From Clostridium fallax (GTDB lineage: Bacteria; Bacillota; Clostridia; Clostridiales; Clostridiaceae), in contig NZ_FQVM01000001.1 in NCBI RefSeq assembly GCF_900129365.1, positions 62,001-126,000 on the forward strand: 64,000 nt of DNA. Direction: 5' to 3'. The notes beneath the pieces were generated by a model. The model was not told where the DNA came from. It made no database searches and saw only the letters and a program-made list of their open reading frames with translations. Within the stretch, counting starts at the first letter, position 1, and each line of letters opens with the position of its first letter. Shown in pieces: positions 24,865 to 34,689 of this stretch. The position numbers and the translations under genes were made by a program.

Positions 24865-26760
24865 TTATTCTAATTCTAAATCTTCTTTAGATACTTTAGG
24901 TTTTACTACACCTATTATTAATGCTGATATTACTGATCCTATAGCAACTGCTGCTAAATATAATAATGGATTTCCATTAACTATTGGGAATACAAATATT
25001 CCACCGTGAGGAGCTGGAAGACCTATATTAAATAGCATTGTTAATGCCCCTGCTGTAGCTGATCCAATAACACAAGCTGGTATTACTCTAAATGGATCTG
25101 CTGCTGCAAAAGGTATAGCTCCTTCTGTTATAAATGTTAATCCCATTATGTAGTTTGTAAATCCTGCATCTCTTTCATCCTTAGAAAATTTATTTCTAAA
25201 GAAAGTAGTTGCTAAAGCTATCGCTAATGGTGGAACCATTCCACCTGCCATAACAGCTGCATGTGGATAGAAGTTTCCAGCATCTATCATTGCAATTCCA
25301 AAAGTAAATGCTGCTTTATTTATAGGACCACCCATATCTATAGCCATCATTCCACCTAACACTATTCCAAGAATAACCTTGTTACCAGTTCCCATTCCTG
25401 ATAACCATCCTTGTAAAGCTAGGTTAGCTGATTTTACAGGTCCTACAACTACAAGGTACATTATTACACCAGTTATTAATATACCAAATAAAGGATATAA
25501 AAGTACAGGTTTAATTCCTTCTAATGAATTTGGTAATTTACTAAATACTTTCTTAAGTAATACAACTACATATCCACCTAAGAATCCGGCAATTAATCCA
25601 CCTAGGAATCCAGCTCCACTATTTGCTGCAATTAATCCACCTACCATAGCTGGTGCAAAACCTGGTCTATCTGCAATACTTGATCCAATAAATCCAGCAA
25701 GTACTGGTATCATTAGTTTAAAGGCATTATCCCCACCTATATCATTTAAAAGCTTAGCTATTGGGTTAAAAGAGGGATCTCCAACCTTAGCTGAATGTAT
25801 ACCAAACATAAAAGATATAGCTATTAATATACCTCCGCCAACAACAAATGGTAACATATTTGATACACCACTCATTAAGTGCTTATAAAATCCTCTTCTT
25901 TCAGTTTTGCCTGTTGAAGCCTTTACTCCACCAGAATGACTATATACTGGAGCCTCTCCACTTATTGCTTCATTTATAAGTTCCTTTGGTCTTTTCATAG
26001 CTTGAACCACTGGAACTATAACAACTTTTTTTCCATTAAATCTTGCCATTTCAACTTGTTTATCCGCTGCAACTATTATTCCATCAGCTTTTTCTATATC
26101 TTCGTCTGTTAAAGCATTCTTAACACCAGTTGAACCATTAGTTTCAACCTTTATCTTAACGCCCATTTCTTTACCTATTTTATTTAAAGAATCCGCTGCC
26201 ATATAAGTATGAGCAATACCTGTTGGGCAAGCTGTAACTGCTATTACATATTTTTCATCCTTTGAATTTTCATCTGATGAAGCTTCTCTACTTTCCTCTT
26301 CTTCATCATCTTCAAATTTATCTAAAAGATTTAATACTTCATCTCCACTTTTTGCTTCTAATAATCCATTTTTAAATTCTGGATTCATAAGAAGAACTGA
26401 TAATCTAGAAAGAGTTTCTAAATGCTCATTATTAGCTCCTTCTGGTGCTGCAATCATAAAAACTATATTTACAGGCTCACCATCTAATGAGTCAAAATCT
26501 ATTCCGTCTTTAAATACCCCTAAAGCTAAAGCTGCTTCTTTAACTGCTGAAGTTTTACCATGAGGAATTCCTATTCCTTCTCCAATTCCTGTGGAAGATT
26601 GGCTTTCTCTTTTTAATATTGCCTCTTTATAACCAGCTTTATCATTTAATTTTCCAGCATTATCTAATAAATCAATCAATTCATTTAAAGCATGATTTTT
26701 ATCACCAGCTTTTAAATCAAGCTTTATTGTATTTCTACTTAATAATTGAGAAATTTTCAT
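24865..26760 (-). CDS. fruA: Fructose PTS transporter, fused EIIABC
   Basis: The 631-residue fusion carries EIIA (residues 1-145, phospho-His67 in GIPHGKT), an acidic linker (150-168), EIIB (about 170-270, phospho-Cys178 in VTACPTGIAHTY) and EIIC (about 285-625, ten-helix fructose permease with FMFGIHSA and GFIGSSIADRPG). It imports fructose and phosphorylates it to fructose-1-phosphate using phosphoenolpyruvate through HPr. It is the third gene of the minus-strand fruR-fruK-fruA operon, 13 bases after fruK, and is followed by the nested terminator. Confidence 0.95.
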   Translation of the reverse strand: MKISQLLSRNTIKLDLKAGDKNHALNELIDLLDNAGKLNDKAGYKEAILKRESQSSTGIGEGIGIPHGKTSAVKEAALALGVFKDGIDFDSLDGEPVNIVFMIAAPEGANNEHLETLSRLSVLLMNPEFKNGLLEAKSGDEVLNLLDKFEDDEEEESREASSDENSKDEKYVIAVTACPTGIAHTYMAADSLNKIGKEMGVKIKVETNGSTGVKNALTDEDIEKADGIIVAADKQVEMARFNGKKVVIVPVVQAMKRPKELINEAISGEAPVYSHSGGVKASTGKTERRGFYKHLMSGVSNMLPFVVGGGILIAISFMFGIHSAKVGDPSFNPIAKLLNDIGGDNAFKLMIPVLAGFIGSSIADRPGFAPAMVGGLIAANSGAGFLGGLIAGFLGGYVVVLLKKVFSKLPNSLEGIKPVLLYPLFGILITGVIMYLVVVGPVKSANLALQGWLSGMGTGNKVILGIVLGGMMAIDMGGPINKAAFTFGIAMIDAGNFYPHAAVMAGGMVPPLAIALATTFFRNKFSKDERDAGFTNYIMGLTFITEGAIPFAAADPFRVIPACVIGSATAGALTMLFNIGLPAPHGGIFVFPIVNGNPLLYLAAVAIGSVISALIIGVVKPKVSKEDLELE

Positions 26761-26773
26761 ATTATATTCCTCC

Positions 26774-27685
26774 TTAATAATCTTTTATATTTATTATAGG
26801 TAATAACTTTTCTACATCTTCTTTTGTACACAAATCCATAGAAAAAGCACTAGCACTACCAGATGCTATTCCATTTTTAAAGGATTTTATTATATCCTTT
26901 GTCTCACTATATTTAGCTAAAAATCCTCCAACTAAAGAATCCCCAGCACCTACTGAATTTTTAACTTCACCTTTTGGAGCATTTCCTATAAATACACCTT
27001 CTGATGTTATAAGAAGAGCACCATCTCCAGCCATAGATATAATTACATTTTCCGCTCCCATATCTACAAGCTTCTTACCATATTGAACAAGTTCATCTAA
27101 AGTATTAATCTTTACATTAAATACCTCTTCAATTTCATGATTGTTAGGCTTAATTAAAAATGGTTTATTTTTAATAGCTTCTATTAAAGCTTCTCCAGAA
27201 GTATCAACCACTACCTTAACACCTTTTTTAGATACTTGCTTTTGTATTTTAAGATATAAATCCTTTGGAAGAGTTTTTTGAATACTTCCTGCAAGAACTA
27301 ATATATCTCCTTCTTTTAAGGAATCAAATTTTAATAGCAGTTTATTTAAATCTTCTTTTGCTATCTCAGGACCAGCTCCATTTATTTCAGTTTCTTCATT
27401 AGATTTTAGTTTTACATTTATTCTTGTGTCTTGAGAAACTTTAATAAAATCTGTATTTATCCCCAAGTTTTTCAATGTATTTTCTATGTAGTCTCCAGTA
27501 AATCCTCCTATAAATCCAAGGGAAACATTAGAAACACCAAGATTACTTAATACTCTTGAAACATTGATTCCTTTTCCTCCTGGGAATTTTTCATCATGAG
27601 AAGTTCTATTAACTTTTCCTAATTCTAAATTATCTACATGAACTATATAATCTATAGATGGATTTAAAGTTAAAGTATAAATCAT
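26774..27685 (-). CDS. fruK: 1-phosphofructokinase
   Basis: This 303-residue PfkB/ribokinase-family kinase converts fructose-1-phosphate to fructose-1,6-bisphosphate. The N-terminal signature LNPSIDYIVHVDNLELGKVNR is that of FruK/tagatose-6-phosphate kinases, FPGGKGINVSRVL is the PfkB-1 signature, and NSVGAGDSLVGGFLA carries the catalytic Asp of the anion hole. Its ATG overlaps the fruR stop by one base (TAATG), which suggests translational coupling. AAGGTGG precedes the start. Confidence 0.94.
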   Translation of the reverse strand: MIYTLTLNPSIDYIVHVDNLELGKVNRTSHDEKFPGGKGINVSRVLSNLGVSNVSLGFIGGFTGDYIENTLKNLGINTDFIKVSQDTRINVKLKSNEETEINGAGPEIAKEDLNKLLLKFDSLKEGDILVLAGSIQKTLPKDLYLKIQKQVSKKGVKVVVDTSGEALIEAIKNKPFLIKPNNHEIEEVFNVKINTLDELVQYGKKLVDMGAENVIISMAGDGALLITSEGVFIGNAPKGEVKNSVGAGDSLVGGFLAKYSETKDIIKSFKNGIASGSASAFSMDLCTKEDVEKLLPIINIKDY

Positions 27686-28431
27686 TAAATATTCGCCACC
27701 TTTATTTCAGTTATTTTATCGTAAGATTTATTTCTTGGTTTTTCGTTAGTTATTATAGTACAGTCACTTATTTCACCAAATTTTATAGATGATACTTCTC
27801 CAAACTTTGAGTCATCTACTATTACATAAGATTGTTTTGATAATCTTATTGCATCATTTTTTAATATGGCCTCTTCTGTATCTGGAGTAGTTAAACCAAA
27901 TTGATCATCAATTCCATTTGCACCTAAAAAGCATTTGTCAAATCTAAATTTATCAAGACACCTTAAAGCATCTCCACCTACTACAGCTTTAGTAGTAAGT
28001 TTAACCTTTCCACCAATCATATAGCATGGTATATTATTTTCTATTAAAGCATCTATATGATTTAATCCATTAGTTACAACGAAAATATTTTTCCCATTTA
28101 AATGAGGAATTATTTCGTAAGTTGTAGTTCCTGCATCAATAAAAATACATTCATCATCATTAACTAATGAAGCTGAAAATATGCCTAATTTTTGCTTTTT
28201 TTCGATGTTTTTAGATGATTTTTCTTTAAAACTCAATTCCTTTAATCTTGCTTCTAAAGGTTTCGCTCCTCCATGAAATCTTTTTAAAAGTTTCTGAGAC
28301 TCTAGGTAACTTAAATCTCTTCTAATAGTTGATTCAGAGCTTTTAGTCGCTTCCATTAATTCATGAATCTGAACAACACCTTTATTTTTCAATAATTCTA
28401 AAATAATTTCATATCTCTTTTCTGTTACCAT
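27685..28431 (-). CDS. fruR: DeoR-family regulator of the fructose operon
   Basis: This 248-residue DeoR-type repressor has the N-terminal winged helix (KRYEIILELLKNKGVVQIHEL, SSESTIRRDLSYLE) and the C-terminal sugar-phosphate sensor domain (IFIDAGTTTYEII, GKVKLTTKAVVGG). Genes of this type next to fruK and fruA respond to fructose-1-phosphate. It is the first gene of the operon, behind a canonical promoter overlapped by TTGAATGAA direct repeats, consistent with autorepression. Confidence 0.9.
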   Translation of the reverse strand: MVTEKRYEIILELLKNKGVVQIHELMEATKSSESTIRRDLSYLESQKLLKRFHGGAKPLEARLKELSFKEKSSKNIEKKQKLGIFSASLVNDDECIFIDAGTTTYEIIPHLNGKNIFVVTNGLNHIDALIENNIPCYMIGGKVKLTTKAVVGGDALRCLDKFRFDKCFLGANGIDDQFGLTTPDTEEAILKNDAIRLSKQSYVIVDDSKFGEVSSIKFGEISDCTIITNEKPRNKSYDKITEIKVANI

Positions 28432-28441
28432 AGCATCCTCC

Positions 28442-28455
28442 TGTAACTGTTTACG
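28442..28455. promoter_or_regulatory. Candidate cre-like site between the fru promoter and fruR
   Basis: TGTAACTGTTTACG matches the relaxed cre consensus except at the central C and the last base. It lies just downstream of the -10, where CcpA would block transcription. The match is weak. Confidence 0.3.
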
Positions 28456-28460
28456 AGTTT

Positions 28461-28489
28461 ATTATAATATATATTTCATTCAAAATCAA
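28461..28489 (-). promoter_or_regulatory. Promoter of the fruR-fruK-fruA operon
   Basis: On the minus strand TTGATT (28484-28489), 17 nt, TATAAT (28461-28466). The repeat TTCATTCAAA (28475-28484, minus TTTGAATGAA) lies in the spacer and recurs at 28535-28544, 60 bp upstream: probable FruR operators. Confidence 0.75.
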
Positions 28490-28534
28490 TCATTTTAATC
28501 CAAAAACATTTAAAATAATTTATTAACGATTAAA

Positions 28535-28544
28535 TTCATTCAAA
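28535..28544 (-). promoter_or_regulatory. Second candidate FruR half-site
   Basis: TTCATTCAAA is identical to the copy in the fru promoter spacer at 28475-28484; the 60-bp distance would keep both on nearly the same helix face. Confidence 0.5.
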
Positions 28545-28578
28545 TTAATTTTGAGATTACTTATTTATTATACAAATA

Positions 28579-28616
28579 AAAACAGCAATAATACTTTTAA
28601 ATATTATTGCTGTTTT
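28579..28616 (-). terminator. Terminator of nupC
   Basis: AAAACAGCAATAATA (28579-28593) pairs perfectly with TATTATTGCTGTTTT (28602-28616), loop 8 nt. It is downstream of the minus-strand nupC stop. Confidence 0.85.
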
Positions 28617-28677
28617 ATGGTACTATATTATTTTTTTACTATTAAACTAATGTTATTAACTCCTTTATATTTATGCT

Positions 28678-29859
28678 TTAAATAATTAATCCAACAATAG
28701 TTGCTGTTAACATACTTACTAATGTTGCACCATATAATAATTTTAATCCAAAACGTGCAACTACGTTTCCTTGCTCTTGATGAAGTCCTTTTACTGCTCC
28801 TGAAATAATTCCAATTGATGAAAAGTTTGCAAAAGAAATTAAGAATACGGAAACAATACCAATTGATCTTTGAGATAAATGCATACCACCACTTGCTAAT
28901 AAATTCATTGCAACAAATTCATTAGATACTAATTTAGTCGCCATTACACTTGCAACCTGTATAGATTCATTTAAAGGCACTCCCATTAAAAATGCAAATG
29001 GAGAAAATGCGTATCCAAGAATATCTTGAAAAGTTATTCCAAAAATTCCTTTGAATAATATATTAATCATAGAAATTATTGCAACAAAGCCTACTAACAT
29101 AGCAGCTACTATAACAGCTACTTTAAATCCATCTAAAATATATTCCCCAAGAACCTCAAAAAATGTTTGTTTCTTTTCTTCACGAACTACTAATATATCT
29201 TCTTCTTCTGTTACAGTATATGGATTTATAATTGATGCTATAATAAATCCTCCAAACAAATTTAAAACAAGTGCTGTTACAACATATCTAGGTTGCAAAA
29301 GAACCATATAAGAACCAACTATAGACATAGATACCGTTGACATTGCTGATGCACAAAGAGTATATAATCTATGCTTAGGTAATAACCCAAGTTGTTTTTT
29401 TACTGAAATAAACACTTCGGATTGGCCAAGTATAGCTGATGCTACTGCATTATAAGACTCTAATTTACCCATACCGTTAATTTTACTTAAAACTATACCT
29501 ATGTATTTTACTACTACAGGAAGTATCTTTAAATATTGTAATATACCAATTAAAGCGGAAATAAAGATTATTGGTAGAAGAACGCTAATGAAAAATGAAA
29601 ACTGATTATCATTAACTAACCCACCAAAGGCAAAATTTACTCCATCTCCAGCACATTTAAGTAAAACCTCAAAACCATTCGCTATGCCACCTACTAAATA
29701 ATTTCCAAGCCCTGTATTTAATAAACCAAAGCCAAGTATAAATTGCAGAATAAGCATTATAATTATAGGTTTATATTTTATATTTTTCTTATCACTACTT
29801 ACAATCCAAGCAAGTGCTAAAATAATAATTAACCCTATTATTCCAACAATATATTTCAT
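28678..29859 (-). CDS. nupC: Concentrative nucleoside transporter
   Basis: This 393-residue CNT/NupC-family protein has about eight to ten membrane helices and the family motifs GQSEVFISVK, AMSTVSMSIVGSYM, GVPLNESIQVASVMATKLVSNEFVAM and GFANFSSIGI-like FANFSSIGIISG. It takes up nucleosides with protons or sodium ions. GGAGG precedes the ATG. Next to it, in the same direction upstream, is the DeoR-type regulator gene, and the DeoR palindrome abuts the nupC promoter, so uptake of (deoxy)nucleosides is the likely job. Its leader is about 175 nt and contains short AT-rich hairpins but no riboswitch I recognise. Confidence 0.93.
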   Translation of the reverse strand: MKYIVGIIGLIIILALAWIVSSDKKNIKYKPIIIMLILQFILGFGLLNTGLGNYLVGGIANGFEVLLKCAGDGVNFAFGGLVNDNQFSFFISVLLPIIFISALIGILQYLKILPVVVKYIGIVLSKINGMGKLESYNAVASAILGQSEVFISVKKQLGLLPKHRLYTLCASAMSTVSMSIVGSYMVLLQPRYVVTALVLNLFGGFIIASIINPYTVTEEEDILVVREEKKQTFFEVLGEYILDGFKVAVIVAAMLVGFVAIISMINILFKGIFGITFQDILGYAFSPFAFLMGVPLNESIQVASVMATKLVSNEFVAMNLLASGGMHLSQRSIGIVSVFLISFANFSSIGIISGAVKGLHQEQGNVVARFGLKLLYGATLVSMLTATIVGLII

Positions 29860-30041
29860 TCTTATCCTCCTTTTTTAAATATCATAAGTTCAGTATTATT
29901 ATGTTTCGTATATTATCTACTAAATACACCTTACTTTTAGTAAAGTAATTTTTATTTTTAAGAAATTTGAAATTATATTTTATTATTTGAAAATAATAAA
30001 ATCATAAATAGACATTTTTCGCCATGATTATAAACATACTT

Positions 30042-30070
30042 ATTATAAGTTTCTCATGAATATTTGTAAA
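30042..30070 (-). promoter_or_regulatory. Promoter of nupC
   Basis: On the minus strand TTTACA (30065-30070), 17 nt, TATAAT (30042-30047). The transcript should start near 30035, giving a leader of about 175 nt. Confidence 0.75.
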
Positions 30071-30076
30071 GCATTG

Positions 30077-30095
30077 ATTGAAATTTTGTTCAAAT
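30077..30095 (-). promoter_or_regulatory. DeoR operator palindrome upstream of the nupC promoter
   Basis: TTGAA (30078-30082) and TTCAA (30089-30093) form an inverted repeat with a 6-nt centre, ending 7 bases upstream of the -35. This is about -42 to -60, the location I recall for the Bacillus DeoR operator of the dra-nupC-pdp operon. Confidence 0.65.
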
Positions 30096-30171
30096 AATAT
30101 TAAATATTGCTTGTAAAATAGTTAAACATTACTATTTTAATAAAAATTACATAAATCGCCTTTTAAATATT

Positions 30172-30224
30172 AAAAGCACCCTTTCTTAATTGTTTATACT
30201 AAACAATTAAGAAAGGGTGCTTTT
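30172..30224 (-). terminator. Terminator of deoR, 25-bp perfect stem
   Basis: AAAAGCACCCTTTCTTAATT plus GTTTA (30172-30196) pairs perfectly with 30200-30224; only a 3-nt loop separates the arms. One of the longest stems in the window; it works in either direction by composition. Confidence 0.85.
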
Positions 30225-30307
30225 ATTTTAAAACTTTACATAAAAATATATTTCTTTTTATTTTAAATTAAAGTTTAATATTAATTATAGATAAATTTTA
30301 TTTATAT

Positions 30308-31252
30308 TTATTGTAAAAGTCTTTTTGCAGTATATTGATCAGTAATAAAAACATTTGCTATTTTCCCCCTTAAAGCACCTTTTATTGCTTTTATTTTATG
30401 TTCTCCACCAGCAACTAAAATAGACTTCTCCTTTTCTTTAAGAGAATCTAATGATACTGCTACAATTCGATTGTCAATATATTCACTACAAATATGACCA
30501 TTTTCATCAAAAAAACGGCAACAGATATCTCCAATACCTTTTTCTCTTAGAATTAATTTATCTATTTCACTTAAATAATCTAACGAAGAAAGCAATACTC
30601 CATCTTCAATATTACCAACAGTAAAAAGAGCTATGTTAGCTTTTATCCCCATTTCTAATATATTTTTAATATGACTATCTTTCTCTACTATTTGTTTTAT
30701 ATTATTATTATCAAAAATTACTGGTAGTGGTAAATATTTTGGAATAGTTCTAAAAGCTTTAGCGATCATAGAAACTATTTCTGATTCATATTTATCCACT
30801 TTTAAATTAATGATAGAACCTTGTAACTGAACTACTTCTATATCTTTAATATTTTGAGGTGTAAGTTTTTTAGCAACTTTATAGATAGTTGTTCCTGCAC
30901 TCACTCCAATAATATCTCCACTTTTTATATTCTGCTCTAAGTATTCTGCTGCCTTTTTACCAATATAATCTACAATAGAATCATATTCATCTTTTGGCGA
31001 AAGAGCAATTTGAACATCACTTAAACCATATCTTTCTTTTAGTTCATATGCTAGTTTATCTAAGTCAGCAAATGGATCTATAATGTTAATTGTAATATAA
31101 CCTTTTTCTTTAGCATATTTAAGCAGTCTTGATATAGTTGGTCTTGATATTCCAAGTCTTGATGAAATCTGTTGTTGACTATAATTTAACTGATAATAAA
31201 GTCTCGCTACTTCAACACTCAATTCTTGTTTTCTATTATCAACCGGTTTCAC
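30308..31252 (-). CDS. deoR: DeoR, deoxyribonucleoside regulator (SorC family)
   Basis: The 314-residue protein aligns from memory over its whole length with Bacillus DeoR: LYYQLNYSQQQISSRLGISRPTISRLL is the N-terminal helix-turn-helix, then the SorC sugar-binding domain (GDIIGVSAGTTIYKVA, YLPLPVIFDN, ANIALFTVGN, ICSRFF-like ICCRFFDENG, SILVAGGEHKIKAIKGAL). The start is a GTG at 31252 preceded by GAGGG. Bacillus DeoR represses deoxynucleoside uptake and catabolism and is released by deoxyribose-5-phosphate. Here only nupC is adjacent, and its promoter carries the matching operator. No dra or pdp gene is in the window. Confidence 0.88.
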   Translation of the reverse strand: MKPVDNRKQELSVEVARLYYQLNYSQQQISSRLGISRPTISRLLKYAKEKGYITINIIDPFADLDKLAYELKERYGLSDVQIALSPKDEYDSIVDYIGKKAAEYLEQNIKSGDIIGVSAGTTIYKVAKKLTPQNIKDIEVVQLQGSIINLKVDKYESEIVSMIAKAFRTIPKYLPLPVIFDNNNIKQIVEKDSHIKNILEMGIKANIALFTVGNIEDGVLLSSLDYLSEIDKLILREKGIGDICCRFFDENGHICSEYIDNRIVAVSLDSLKEKEKSILVAGGEHKIKAIKGALRGKIANVFITDQYTAKRLLQ

Positions 31253-31690
31253 TTTCTTCCCTCTTCCCCTATATGAAAATACATAACTTTATAACAATTT
31301 AAAATAATCGTTTTCATAAATTGATAATAGGTAATGTATTTATTTCTTTAGTAAATATATATCTTAAAATTCTTAATATTTCAATTGTTGATTTTTATTC
31401 AATTATACTAAAAACAAATACTCTTTTCAATATTTTACATAACTACATAAATTGTTCTATATTTTCCACTCTCTTATTCCTATATTTAATAAAAAATAAA
31501 CAAGTGTTTTATTAATAGTAAAAATTATAATTTGAATAATTACTTGTTACATCTTAACATATTTTTCAAAATGATTAATTTTATTAGTTTAATAAAATTA
31601 TAATTCTATAAAACTATCTATTTTATCATTAAATTTCACTATTTTATTTCTTCATAAACCAAATTTTCTTTATACTTTAATAAATTATTA
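31253..31690. other. AT-rich gap between deoR and the defence-like cassette
   Basis: No supported gene, tRNA, repeat or att duplicate of the ssrA end was seen. It holds the deoR promoter on the right-facing side and no convincing terminator for the helicase gene that ends at 31691. Confidence 0.5.
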
Positions 31691-34687
31691 CTATAAATCA
31701 CTCTTACGACTACTTACTTCAATTAACACTTCGTTTTCCACCTTCTTCTGTCTTCGTTTAAATGGACTTAAATTGATAAATAAGTCCTCTATGTTCTCCA
31801 TCTTTTCAAAACTACTTCCTAGTGCATTTAGGAGTTCTTCTTGACGTGGTTCTCCTAAAGTAAGTCTGTATAAAGATAAAACTCTAATTAATCTATTATA
31901 TTTAACTTGATCTTTGCTCATAGGATACATTGGAACTATTCTTTCAATTTTAATTGTATCATTATTAGTATTAGGTAAACTCCAATAAGGTACCAAATCT
32001 GAGTTATTGCCCTTTTCTTTCTTACTAGCCTCATTAAACATCTCCTCCCATATATCCTTTTTAAATTTTATACCCCCATAATTTTTAGCAATATTTTGCC
32101 TTATAGCTAAGCATTTAAATCTATTAATTCTTCCCTCTCTTTGTTCTAAATCTATAGGATTAGATGGTAAATTCCAGTGTATTATTTTTCTACAATTCAA
32201 ATGAAAATCTAGACCTTCTTGTCCTATAGATGTAGTTGCAAGTACAAAAGGTCTAAATGGTGAATTAAAAGCCGTTCTGATATTTTCGGTACGTTGAATA
32301 TTATCATCATCACTTTTTGAATTATAATATCCCACTGCAAAATGAGCTCTAAGCCCTGATTTTTTTCTTTTACCTATAAAGGAATCATAAGTATCTATTT
32401 CTGAAGTAGAAGTTTTAAGATTCATTCCCTCTGATATTTGGTCTAATAAATCTTCCCCTTTTACTCCTAAGGTATGTGCATATTCATCTAAAACAGCTTG
32501 TATGTTTCCATCTACTAAATAAGCTAATACATTTTTGTAATAGGTTGTTTCACTTCTTTTTCCATAAAATAAATCAATTGCTGCAATTGATTCTGGCTTA
32601 TTAAACAAACTTATAAATAATTCTCCTAATTTTTCAGCCATATCCTTATCATTAAAAAGTCTCATACCACACACTGCTGGAGAACCAATTATCATATTAG
32701 TTATAATCTTAGCCGCATCCTTTGGAATATCTCCATGATGCTTATCTAATTTTTCTCCCTCCCATAATAAAGGAGCGTCAGTATACCAAGATACATCTCC
32801 CCTTTGACTTTCACCGATACCATACTCAGTCTTAATTTCATTTAATTTCTCATTCACTTTTTTCTCTATTTTTAATCTAATATCTTCTATATTTTTACCT
32901 ATGTATTCTAATGGATTAAACATATCAGCTAGAACCTTTGAAGCTAGAGTTAATGTTTTAGTCCTTTCTTCTATAAGTCTTGGTCTAAGAAACTTTCTTT
33001 TAGCCTCTTCTGTAAAATACCCTTTACCTAGCTTTTCTTTTTCTCTGTTATATAACTTTCCAACTGTAAGCCTTTCAGCCTCATAAGATATCATTCCTGC
33101 AATCATCCTTGGCACCATTTCCCATGAAGAAAAAACTAAAATCTTAGATTCATTAGCATTTTTATCAAAGATACTATTAGTTATATAATAAGGTTTTGAA
33201 GCCGGTATCCATAATAATTTTTCGAAACACTTTCTCCTATTTTTGAATAACATTTCCTTTAAATATTCTAATCTAGCATTATTCATTGGAACTTCCTTAT
33301 AATTTTGAATCTCATTCCTATTTAAAAATAAATCCTTTCTTTTATTTAATAATCTATAGTCATTATTTCTATTAAAGTAATTTACTATTTCTCTTTTTTG
33401 TTTATATTCATTCATGAATGATAATAGATATGGACAAGATTTAACATAGTCTATTGGTATGCTACTAGCTCCAATATCCTTCAATAAACTTTGTATTTTA
33501 ACATAGGATAATATATCTCCTAATTTAATTTCTATCCCCATAACCTGACTATCATCTATCATTCCATTTTTATTTACATTAAAGCGTTCAGTCCTACACA
33601 CTCCTTTATACATTGCTTCTTCTGCTTCGTCTTTGCATAATCTTAAGGCTTTATAATCCTTATCCTTAAATTCAACTAACTTGTTAGAATAGCTTCTCCA
33701 AAGCTCTCTAAACTCATTTCTTCTAACTTTATCTGTAAAAAGAAAATCCATAACCTGCATAAATTCTACATAATGCTCTTCATCATTATTTTCATTAATC
33801 TCTTCTATGGTAGAGTATGGCTTATACGGTGTAGCTGATAAGAGTAACACCTTTGTATTGTCATGTTTTAAAAACTTATCAACAATCATTCCTGTTTCGC
33901 TTTCTGCATTTAAAAGTTGTCTAAAGTTTTGAAATTCATCCATTATTACTAAATCCGGCTGTAATTTATCAAGACTTATCTTTGCAAAAATAGTTCTTAA
34001 TTCAGTTAAAATATCAGTATTTTTATAGATTTTATAAAACTTTGCTAAATTACTTCTCTTCCTTATTTTATTTATAAATTCAGGTGAAATTTTCTTGTTT
34101 AAAGCTTCAATCATTTCTGAAATGTATCTATGACCACATATGTTATCACATTTAATAACCTGTTCTTCATAATACTCCATTGCCCAATCATAAAATGCCT
34201 TAGTATTATTACTCATAAACTCTTTGAAACCATTAATATCTTTAAAGAAATCCATTCTTCTAAGTAAAGCATACATAAGTGCTCGTTCCGATGCATTCCC
34301 AGGACTTTTACTAGTTGCAAAAGATGTTATTGGAGTTAATGGTATTAGCTGCATATAATCATGTTCTTCTTTTTCCTCCATATATATTTTTATATGTTGC
34401 ATGGATAATCTTCCTTGAGACACTTCTATACAATTTTTCTTTGATATTCCTAACTTTCTACAATTTTGTTTAGCTATATTAGCATTAGAACAAATATAAA
34501 CTACTTTGAAAAAATCATCATTTAAATCATACTTATGCCAATGTGCCAATTTGTCAATAACGGTTTTTGCTATTATAGTTTTTCCTAATCCAACTTCATC
34601 AGCTAGCAGAACTCTATTTTGATCTTCCTTTTTAAATACCTCAAAAATTCTTTGAGCTGTAGCCTCTTGAAAGTCCTTTGCCTTCAT
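31691..34687 (-). CDS. SNF2/RapA-like superfamily 2 helicase of a three-gene cassette
   Basis: This 998-residue protein begins with a short lead into ADEVGLGKT (Walker A, residues 29-37), the SNF2 form of motif I. Motif II is DEFQ (LVIMDEFQNFRQLL), motif III LLLSATPYKP, and the C-terminal lobe has SIGQEGLDFHLNCR, HWNLPSNPIDLEQREGRINR (motif VI, QREGRINR). A large insert of about 400 residues separates the lobes. These features define a RapA/SNF2-type DNA translocase or helicase, similar to those in DISARM-like and other defence loci. The gene is 2 bases downstream of the PLD gene, with AGAAGGTGA before its ATG. It is likely cytoplasmic and acts with its two partner proteins. Confidence 0.85.
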   Translation of the reverse strand: MKAKDFQEATAQRIFEVFKKEDQNRVLLADEVGLGKTIIAKTVIDKLAHWHKYDLNDDFFKVVYICSNANIAKQNCRKLGISKKNCIEVSQGRLSMQHIKIYMEEKEEHDYMQLIPLTPITSFATSKSPGNASERALMYALLRRMDFFKDINGFKEFMSNNTKAFYDWAMEYYEEQVIKCDNICGHRYISEMIEALNKKISPEFINKIRKRSNLAKFYKIYKNTDILTELRTIFAKISLDKLQPDLVIMDEFQNFRQLLNAESETGMIVDKFLKHDNTKVLLLSATPYKPYSTIEEINENNDEEHYVEFMQVMDFLFTDKVRRNEFRELWRSYSNKLVEFKDKDYKALRLCKDEAEEAMYKGVCRTERFNVNKNGMIDDSQVMGIEIKLGDILSYVKIQSLLKDIGASSIPIDYVKSCPYLLSFMNEYKQKREIVNYFNRNNDYRLLNKRKDLFLNRNEIQNYKEVPMNNARLEYLKEMLFKNRRKCFEKLLWIPASKPYYITNSIFDKNANESKILVFSSWEMVPRMIAGMISYEAERLTVGKLYNREKEKLGKGYFTEEAKRKFLRPRLIEERTKTLTLASKVLADMFNPLEYIGKNIEDIRLKIEKKVNEKLNEIKTEYGIGESQRGDVSWYTDAPLLWEGEKLDKHHGDIPKDAAKIITNMIIGSPAVCGMRLFNDKDMAEKLGELFISLFNKPESIAAIDLFYGKRSETTYYKNVLAYLVDGNIQAVLDEYAHTLGVKGEDLLDQISEGMNLKTSTSEIDTYDSFIGKRKKSGLRAHFAVGYYNSKSDDDNIQRTENIRTAFNSPFRPFVLATTSIGQEGLDFHLNCRKIIHWNLPSNPIDLEQREGRINRFKCLAIRQNIAKNYGGIKFKKDIWEEMFNEASKKEKGNNSDLVPYWSLPNTNNDTIKIERIVPMYPMSKDQVKYNRLIRVLSLYRLTLGEPRQEELLNALGSSFEKMENIEDLFINLSPFKRRQKKVENEVLIEVSSRKSDL

Positions 34688-34689
34688 AC

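Noticed and set aside
29860..30035. Riboswitch in the long nupC leader
   Set aside because: No purine, preQ1 or other riboswitch consensus could be matched; the hairpins are short and AT-only.
31321..31515. 64-codon plus-strand ORF between deoR and the helicase gene
   Set aside because: It starts with TTG, has no ribosome binding site, and is a composition artefact of an AT-rich leader.
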